Source: Rhizaria sp. SCN 62-66 (taxonomy: Eukaryota; Rhizaria, unplaced). From it: a stretch of 64,000 nt of DNA. The translations under genes were made by a program, and so were the position numbers. The notes below the pieces were generated by a model. It was not told where the DNA came from, did no database searches, and saw nothing but the letters and a program-made list of their open reading frames with translations. The stretch's first letter is position 1. The number at the start of each line of letters is the position of its first letter. Of this stretch, positions 58,281 to 64,000 are shown one piece after another. The DNA is taken from the NCBI GenBank assembly GCA_001724265.1, contig MEDY01000164.1, positions 1 to 64,000 on the forward strand, read 5' to 3'.

Positions 58281-58922
58281 GCGCGCAGTCTAATCATCGC
58301 TCTTGCGAACGATCACGTTTTATTTTGGTGATGTTGATGCTTTTCTATAGTTGTTATACTCTCGTTCAACGCAGCTGCGTTGGTGCCGCCTGACGCGACT
58401 GCTGTGCGCGTTTGAAGCAACAACAATCAAGCTTATCATCATCACACGTGAACCTGACGATAGCGAGTCTGCCTTCTCTTTTTCACTTTTGTTTTGTTTT
58501 AATTTCTTCGACATTTCTCTCATACTATTTTTGTAACATGATAACCTTGCCTAATAAGAGGCGTTCTTTTTAAACTTTGTATCATTTCATATTGTTCAAT
58601 ACAAATCAAGTTGACATTCACTTTTACCTTCGCCGCTCGCCGTTCGATATTATGTCACGCAATGCTTCGCTTTCAGAACTATTGTTCCAAAGATAGTTTA
58701 TTCCTGTTTAAGACAACGGTTGTATTGATTTTATACTTTTATAACATCACTGGCTAAAAACAAAGCCAAGTTTTTAGTTAAGCATTCCCTGCTGTGTACT
58801 TGTACGTGCCGCATGCCCCTAAAAACCTGTCATTGCTCTTTCTGTCTACTCTACTTGGCAGACTCACATCACACTCCCACTCACGCACGCACTCACACCT
58901 GCATTATAACTCTGACAGACGC
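58281..58922. other. Convergent intergenic region
   Basis: AT-rich 3' flanks of dynein (+) and the dcd1-like gene (-). AATAAA on the minus strand at 58697-58702 is a candidate poly(A) signal for the latter. I see nothing else. Confidence 0.4.
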
Positions 58923-60690
58923 TTAGTTGAGCAGGCGGCGCAGCATCGGGAGCTTGCTGTACGAGAGCCCGCGAGGCTTCTTCTCAGACAGCAGCGCCGT
59001 GATGTTGAACGCGACCCAGGGGCGGTACATGGCCTTGCCGCGCTCGACGTAGGCGAAGTCGTTGTCGGTAAGGCCGATCGAGTAGTAGACCGTGTCGGTG
59101 TTGCCGTCGAAGAGCTGCATGTGCACGTCGCCCGTGTTGGTCGGCGTGGGCACAGACTGCAGTTAGGGTTGAAATGAAGAGAAGTGATTAGAACATGAGA
59201 AAAAGGCGTTGCGTGAGTTATGAAACGTGAGACAAAGGTACTTATTCATTATCCAAACAAAATTAATACAAACACTCATAATAATGTGCATTATATAGAT
59301 GTGAAAACAGCTGATTGCTGCGATCAATAGAGCGGTCGACGTACGTGAAGGATGAACTTAGTGTCGATGCCGCCCTCCTTGATCTTCTCCGCGAGCATGG
59401 TGGCCATGGGCGACTCCTTCGACGGCTGCGGGTGCCGGTCCACGTGGATCACGCCGGGCATCACGGGCGCCTCGGTGATCATCGTGATGTTGGTGTCGTC
59501 GTACACAAACGCGCTCTCGTGCTTGTACCCGATGATGTTCATGGGCTTAGCTGTGCCGCGCTGTTCGCGGTCACCGAAGCCGAGGAAGATGGACCACGTG
59601 CGGTACGTGTTCTTAATAATCTCGTGGGCCTCCTCCTTGGTGTTGGCCAGCTCCATGATGCGGCGGATAACGAACACGGCGGTGTGGCCGTCGTAGGTGC
59701 CGGGCTATAAGCAGAAGAAGGCGAGAAAAATGAAGAAACCAGGAAATGAGGAAAACGAACGCGCGTAGTGATGACATAAACATATTTCGATCTAAAACCA
59801 ACGCAAAATAAACAAAACACGATTGAATGTTAAATCGTTAACGATACGTGAATATTAAAAGAGATATGGAGACGTACCTGGAAGCCCTGGTGATTCATGA
59901 AGAGCTTCTCGGTCTGCGTAATCTTCTCCGAGATCGAGGTCACGACGCCCATGATGCCGTAGAAGCTCAACGACGCAAACGCGTTGCCGTTGTCGGGATG
60001 CTCGACCAGCACGACGTGGTTATTCGCCCAGGGCCCATCGCCGAAGTCAAGCGCGCGCAGCTGGATAAGGTTCGGGCAGCTGGGATCGTTCGCGGGGCCC
60101 CAGGAGCCGACGATGGAGCACCCCATGCGGACGAACTCGGGGAAGATGTTGATCACGGAGACCTCGTGGATCATCTCGGCAACGTCGCAGGTCTTGTCGC
60201 CGTCGCAGAGGCCGATCGCGAGTCCCTTGAGTGCGTCCAGCGGCTTGGCGGGGTCCGCCGCGAGGTAGTACTCCTGCTGCGCGTAAACCCACTCCATCGC
60301 CTCGTACATCGCTGGCCACGTCGCGTCACCGCGCGCGGCCTTAAGGCGCTCCTGCATATGGCGCGGGAGGTACTCGTTGGCGACCTTGGGGCCGATGTTC
60401 TGCGCGTTGAAGTAGCGCGGCACATGCTCGCGCATCATGGCCAGGATCTGCTTCTTGAACAGGCGGCCGTACGCCTGACCGCGCTCGAACGGCGCGCCAT
60501 AGACGTGCGCAACGCTAAACGTCACGCGCGCCTGCGGGTCCGTGGAGCTGTTAGCAGGGGAGTTGTAGACGTAGGAGTGACCGTTGAGAACCGCGTTGGT
60601 CAGCGTGAGGCCGGAGAAGCCGTCGTAGACGGGGGCGGCGGATGCCAGGGCCGCGAGCGCCGCGATCAAGATAGACAAGAGCACGCGCAT
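58923..60690 (-). CDS. Acid-ceramidase-like / C45-type Ntn hydrolase (dcd1-like), secreted or lysosomal
   Basis: Exons complement(59878..60690), (59345..59704) and (58923..59156) join in phase 0 to 468 aa. The start at 60690 gives a clean signal peptide (MRVLLSILIAALAALASAAP). The region GCSIVGSWGPANDPSC at about residues 186-201, followed by LIQLRALDFGDGPW, matches the self-cleaving nucleophile Cys and the following strand of the peptidase C45/AAT-like family. Dictyostelium dcd1 proteins (acid-ceramidase-like) are the closest relatives I can recall. The predicted mature N-terminus would be that Cys, formed by autocleavage. Substrate (ceramide, other amide or acyl bond) cannot be read from the sequence. 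Later exons carry TYDGHTAVFVIRRIMELANT and FLGFGDREQRGTAKPMNIIG. An extended in-frame start farther upstream would hide the signal peptide, so it was not chosen. Confidence 0.8.
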
Positions 60691-61406
60691 TCTGCAAGGG
60701 TATTCGAGAGAGCATACGGTTGCGCGATAATAGAGTTGCAGATAGATTGAGTGAGATTTGGCTGAGCTAGAGAACGCGAAGGAGTTTGGGCGGCTCGGAG
60801 AAAGAGGCAATGTTTCTCAAGACTGCTTGGCATTCCAAACTTCTGATACATCAATGACAATTATAGAATTAGAGAGCCCACACTATACTAATGACAGCTT
60901 TGGTATCCACATTTACGTTGGCGGATTTTTCGTCGTGGTATGCTGTTGCAGAGATTGGGCGACGTGCCCTGGCTCGTCATCTCGGAGAGGGGCTGCGATA
61001 ATTTGTAAAGATATCACGCTAAAACAATTGCGGAACACGGACTTGGCCAAGCTTCAATGAATTAATTGAACCACGTGCGCTTTAAGCTATAAAATAGTTT
61101 ATTCTTGGTTTTTCAACGATTGGTCATTAGAAAACGCTTCAAAATAGTCAGTACATGTAAAAAGAAATCTTGACACATCACACAAGACAAAACAAGATCA
61201 TACGACAAAACAGCTACGTGGTTAAAAAAAAAAAACATAACACAACAAACAACACATGGCATTACATCAGCATCACATATATACAATGAATCAGACACGA
61301 TTACAAACCTGTCTCCTGTTGTCAGTCGCCGACCAGCAACAGCGACGTTAAAGCCATCACCTGACGTGCAAGCGACTGAGATGAGAGCAAGGCGAAGCGA
61401 CTTAGC
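60691..61406. other. Intergenic region between two minus-strand genes
   Basis: This holds the promoter side of the dcd1-like gene and the 3' flank of the membrane-anchored repeat protein. AATAAA on the minus strand at 61098-61103, about 300 nt past the latter's stop, may be its poly(A) signal. A poly-A tract lies at about 61225-61234. I see no gene. Confidence 0.4.
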
Positions 61407-63950
61407 TTAGTCCTTGCCGCCGAACATGAGGCGGAGCGCAACGACAAGGACGGCAAACAACAGCAAGGGAAACACCCACGCCGGCAGGGGCTCATCAGGC
61501 TTCTTGTCCTTCTCCTTCTTGGTTGCAGCAGGAGTGGCAGCGGCAGCAACAGCGGCAGGAGCGGCGGAGACGGCGGGGACGGCGCGAGCGCGCAGTTCGC
61601 TTTCCTTATTCTCATTCTCAGCCTTTTCAGCAGCAGCCTTAGCCTTGGCCTCGGCCTGAGCCCTTGCCTTCGCATCAGCCTCAGCCTCAGCAGCGGCGGC
61701 CGCGGCGGCAGCAGCCTCCTCATCAGCCTTGACCTTCGCTTGAGCAGCAGCCTTAGCGGCAGCGGCCTCGGCAGCAGCAGCAGTCTCCTCCTCAGCCTTC
61801 TTGACAGCAGCAGCAGCAGCCTCCTCCTCGGCCTTTGCCTTGGCAGCAGCCTCAGCCTCGGCCTCAGCAGCAGCCTTAGCAGCAATCGACTCCTCCTCAG
61901 CCTTCTTGGCGGCGGTGGCAGCCTCTGCCTCAGCCTGAGCCTTGGCAGCAGCCTCAGCAGCTGCCTTGGATTCGGCATCGGCCTCAGCGGCAAGACGAAC
62001 AGCCTCAGCCTCCTCCTCAGCCTTGATGCGGGCAGCTTCGGCAGCCGCCTCCTCCTCAGCCTTGATGCGAGCAGCTTCAGCAGCCGCCTCCTCAGCCTTC
62101 TTGGCGGCGGTGGCAGCCTCTGCCTCAGCCTGAGCCTTGGCAGCAGCCTCAGCAGCAGCCTTGGATTCGGCATCGGCCTCAGCGGCAAGACGAACAGCCT
62201 CAGCCTCCTCCTCAGCCTTGATGCGGGCAGCTTCGGCCGCCGCTGCCGCAGCAGCCTCCTCCTCAGCAATGAGTGCAGCCGCAGCCGCAGCCTCGGCCTT
62301 AGCAGCAGCCTCGGCAGCAGCCTCGGCAGCAGCCTCCTCTTCAGCCTTAGCAGCAGCCTCAGCAGCAGCAGCGGCAGCAGCAGCAGCGGCGGCGGCCTCA
62401 GCCTCAGCGTCGTCATTGCCGCTGGTCTCCTCAGCGTTGGCAGTGCTGATGCTGTCAAACGAGGCAGTCGTGGTAGCCTTGCGACGCATAGTGCCGAACT
62501 TAGGCTTCAGCGTGTGCTTAAGCACAGGCGCTGCGTTCTCAATCTCAGCCGCAACGTCCGCCGTCTCCACCGTATCCGCTGTCTCAGCAGCCTCGGCCTC
62601 GGCAATGCCGGCGGTCACGGTCTCCAACTCAACCTTGGCAGCCTCAGTTTCGCCGGTAGTAGCGTTAGCGGCCGCGGCGGCCTTAAGCTGATTGATCTGA
62701 GCTACGGTCAGACTGCCCGCGCCCGCGCCCGCGCCGCCGATTGCCGCGACGCCGATTGCGCCGATACCGGCAAGGCGGGAGGCGTCGAGCCTCTTCGGCT
62801 TGAGGCCACTGCTGGTGGTGTTCGCAGCCGTGACGGGGACCGGCTGCTCTTCGGAGTCGGCCTCGGGGAGGGTGCCCAGGGCTGGGGCGCCGGGGACTAT
62901 GCGGGAATCACTGTTGTTGAACGGGGTTGCGTTGCGATCGATGGAGAGACGGCCTGGCTGCTGCTTCTCAGAGCCAGCGGCGTTGTTGTTGCTGTTGTTG
63001 AGGAATGAAAGATCGCCGAGCTTGCCAGGAGTGCGCTTGACGTCGGAGCCGTCGTTGCCCTCAGCGTTTGTACTGTTGGTCAGGAAAGAAACATCGGTGA
63101 TCTTGCCAGGAGTGCGTTTGTTACTATCACTATCAGCGTTGCTGCTGTTGTTGCTGTTAGCAGTCAGGAATGACACGTCACCGATGCGGCCAACAGTGCG
63201 CTTGTTACTGTCACCGTCAGTGTTGTTGCTGCTAGCGTTGCTGTGCTGAAGGAATGACAGGTCACCAAGCTTGCCAGGCGTCCGCTTACTGCTAGCGCCG
63301 CCGCCCTCGCTATCGCTGTCTGCGCCGCCGGCGTTGGCAGCGGGCTTGGCCCCGCTCTTGGTCAGGAAAGCGAGCTTGTCCTCGGTGAACTTGTTCGCGC
63401 TGCTTGCGCTGCCGCTCGCGTTGTGGTTGTTACTGCTGCTTGGAGCTGGAGTGATCGCAGTCAGAAAGCCGAGCTTGTCGTCGCTGATCTTGCTAACGCT
63501 GCGGGAGCGGCTGGGCGTGGTGGCGAAGTGCGCAGAGTCGACGTCCGCACTCGCCGTCGCGCCTGGGGTTGTGAGGAAGCCAAGCTTGTCTTCGCTGATC
63601 TTACCAACGCTTTTCGGCTGCGGCTGCGGCGCGTCGCCGTCGTCGGTGCCCGCGGCGAGCCCCGCGGTGGAGATGGCGGCGCTGGCACTGCGGACGCGCC
63701 CCGTGGACGAGAAGATTGACGCGTCCGGCCCCGTAGGCAGCGCGATGCCGCGCGCAGTTAGGCTGGCGTCGTTGACCTCCTCGCCGTCGGGGAAAACGAG
63801 CTGGCCGACGTCGTTCAGGCGGATATCGTAGCCGCGGTAGCGGATGTCGAGAAGATCGTCATCGAGGCGGCCGGGTGTGATGCCTGGGCTGGGCTTGTAG
63901 GCCGAGTCGGCGCGCGCCTTGTCCAGCGCGGCGATGCGGTCCTTGATCGA
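61407..63950 (-). CDS. Unrecognised repeat protein with C-terminal membrane anchor (5' end missing)
   Basis: This is the last exon of a gene entering from the right. A CTGCAG acceptor at 63956-63951 precedes 847 codons ending in TAA. I do not recognise the family. From the N-terminal side, SIKDRIAALDKARADSAY is helical. Then come seven spaced copies of a short motif: KISEDKLGFL, KISDDKLGFL, KFTEDKLAFL, KLGDLSFL, RIGDVSFL, KITDVSFL and KLGDLSFL (about 63600 down to 63005). The last four are preceded by KRTPGK or KRTVGR, and the linkers are Asn/Ser-rich. After a Gly/Ala stretch (GIGAIGVAAIGGAGAG) a long Ala/Glu/Lys helix follows, part of it duplicated. The protein ends with PAWVFPLLLFAVLVVALRLMF and GGKD, one hydrophobic span 4 residues from the end. 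That fits a tail-anchored protein with its bulk in the cytosol. Localisation and partners are unknown. Confidence 0.65.
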   Translation of the reverse strand, partial: SIKDRIAALDKARADSAYKPSPGITPGRLDDDLLDIRYRGYDIRLNDVGQLVFPDGEEVNDASLTARGIALPTGPDASIFSSTGRVRSASAAISTAGLAAGTDDGDAPQPQPKSVGKISEDKLGFLTTPGATASADVDSAHFATTPSRSRSVSKISDDKLGFLTAITPAPSSSNNHNASGSASSANKFTEDKLAFLTKSGAKPAANAGGADSDSEGGGASSKRTPGKLGDLSFLQHSNASSNNTDGDSNKRTVGRIGDVSFLTANSNNSSNADSDSNKRTPGKITDVSFLTNSTNAEGNDGSDVKRTPGKLGDLSFLNNSNNNAAGSEKQQPGRLSIDRNATPFNNSDSRIVPGAPALGTLPEADSEEQPVPVTAANTTSSGLKPKRLDASRLAGIGAIGVAAIGGAGAGAGSLTVAQINQLKAAAAANATTGETEAAKVELETVTAGIAEAEAAETADTVETADVAAEIENAAPVLKHTLKPKFGTMRRKATTTASFDSISTANAEETSGNDDAEAEAAAAAAAAAAAAEAAAKAEEEAAAEAAAEAAAKAEAAAAAALIAEEEAAAAAAAEAARIKAEEEAEAVRLAAEADAESKAAAEAAAKAQAEAEAATAAKKAEEAAAEAARIKAEEEAAAEAARIKAEEEAEAVRLAAEADAESKAAAEAAAKAQAEAEAATAAKKAEEESIAAKAAAEAEAEAAAKAKAEEEAAAAAVKKAEEETAAAAEAAAAKAAAQAKVKADEEAAAAAAAAAEAEADAKARAQAEAKAKAAAEKAENENKESELRARAVPAVSAAPAAVAAAATPAATKKEKDKKPDEPLPAWVFPLLLFAVLVVALRLMFGGKD
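61901..62239 (-). repeat. 195-bp direct tandem duplication in the Ala/Glu helix
   Basis: The block starting CCTTCTTGGCGGCGGTGGCA at 61901 recurs at 62096. It stays nearly identical for about 145 bp of the second copy, with only a few changes. The period is 65 codons, so the frame and the helical register are preserved. Confidence 0.8.
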
Positions 63951-64000
63951 CTGCAGAGTACGTAGAACGAATGAGCAACAGGATAATAGTAAAAGTGAGT

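Noticed and set aside
1-64000. Bacterial or viral origin of the window
   Set aside because: Spliceosomal introns, axonemal dynein, ALG9 and CEP104 are all eukaryotic nuclear features; no viral gene was seen.

Overview
This is nuclear DNA of a eukaryote, most likely a free-living flagellated protist. Genes are broken by spliceosomal introns. Exons are strongly GC-rich, while introns and intergenic DNA are AT-rich. Many proteins carry long Ala, Asn, Ser and Gln runs that swell otherwise conserved enzymes. An outer-arm dynein heavy chain and several other cilium or basal-body proteins show that the organism builds motile cilia. The sequence alone does not let me name the species.

Layout, left to right: the 5' end of a UDP-sugar pyrophosphorylase-like gene (-, 1-423, runs off the left edge); a SpoU/TrmJ-like RNA 2'-O-methyltransferase (+, about 1367-4924); a giant Sfi1-type centrin-binding repeat protein (-, 5436-16563, three exons, 3590 aa); ALG9 mannosyltransferase (-, 17023-21432, two exons); a ubiquitin-like-domain protein with an in-frame TAG (-, 22224-23150); a SPATA4-type CH-domain protein (+, 23719-27503, four exons); HSP10 (-, 28185-28862, three exons, the first coding exon being only the ATG); an LRRIQ3-like LRR/IQ protein (+, 29242-35544, four exons); an unrecognised acidic/basic protein (+, 36197-38192); CEP104 (-, 39060-42861, four exons); a beta-class outer-arm dynein heavy chain (+, 43821-58280, three exons, 4714 aa); a dcd1/acid-ceramidase-like Ntn hydrolase (-, 58923-60690, three exons); and the 3' part of an unrecognised repeat protein with a C-terminal membrane anchor (-, 61407-63950, runs off the right edge). 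Exon joins were checked by reading-frame phase, and every multi-exon model given here closes in frame.

Five of the thirteen genes (Sfi1-like, SPATA4-like, LRRIQ3-like, CEP104, dynein beta chain) belong to the axoneme or basal body. The others serve nucleotide-sugar supply, N-glycosylation, RNA modification, mitochondrial folding and lysosome-like hydrolysis.

The most unusual signals are at DNA/RNA level. First, an 18-19 nt inverted-repeat element, T(C/G)TAAG-TACCCC-CTTA(G/C)A, recurs inside coding regions in more than one reading frame, and its two arms change together. Second, all 22 splice donors I could place have a pyrimidine at +4 (mostly GTACGT) and none is GTAAGT, which predicts an altered U1 snRNA. 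Third, TAG codons occur in frame followed by apparently coding sequence.
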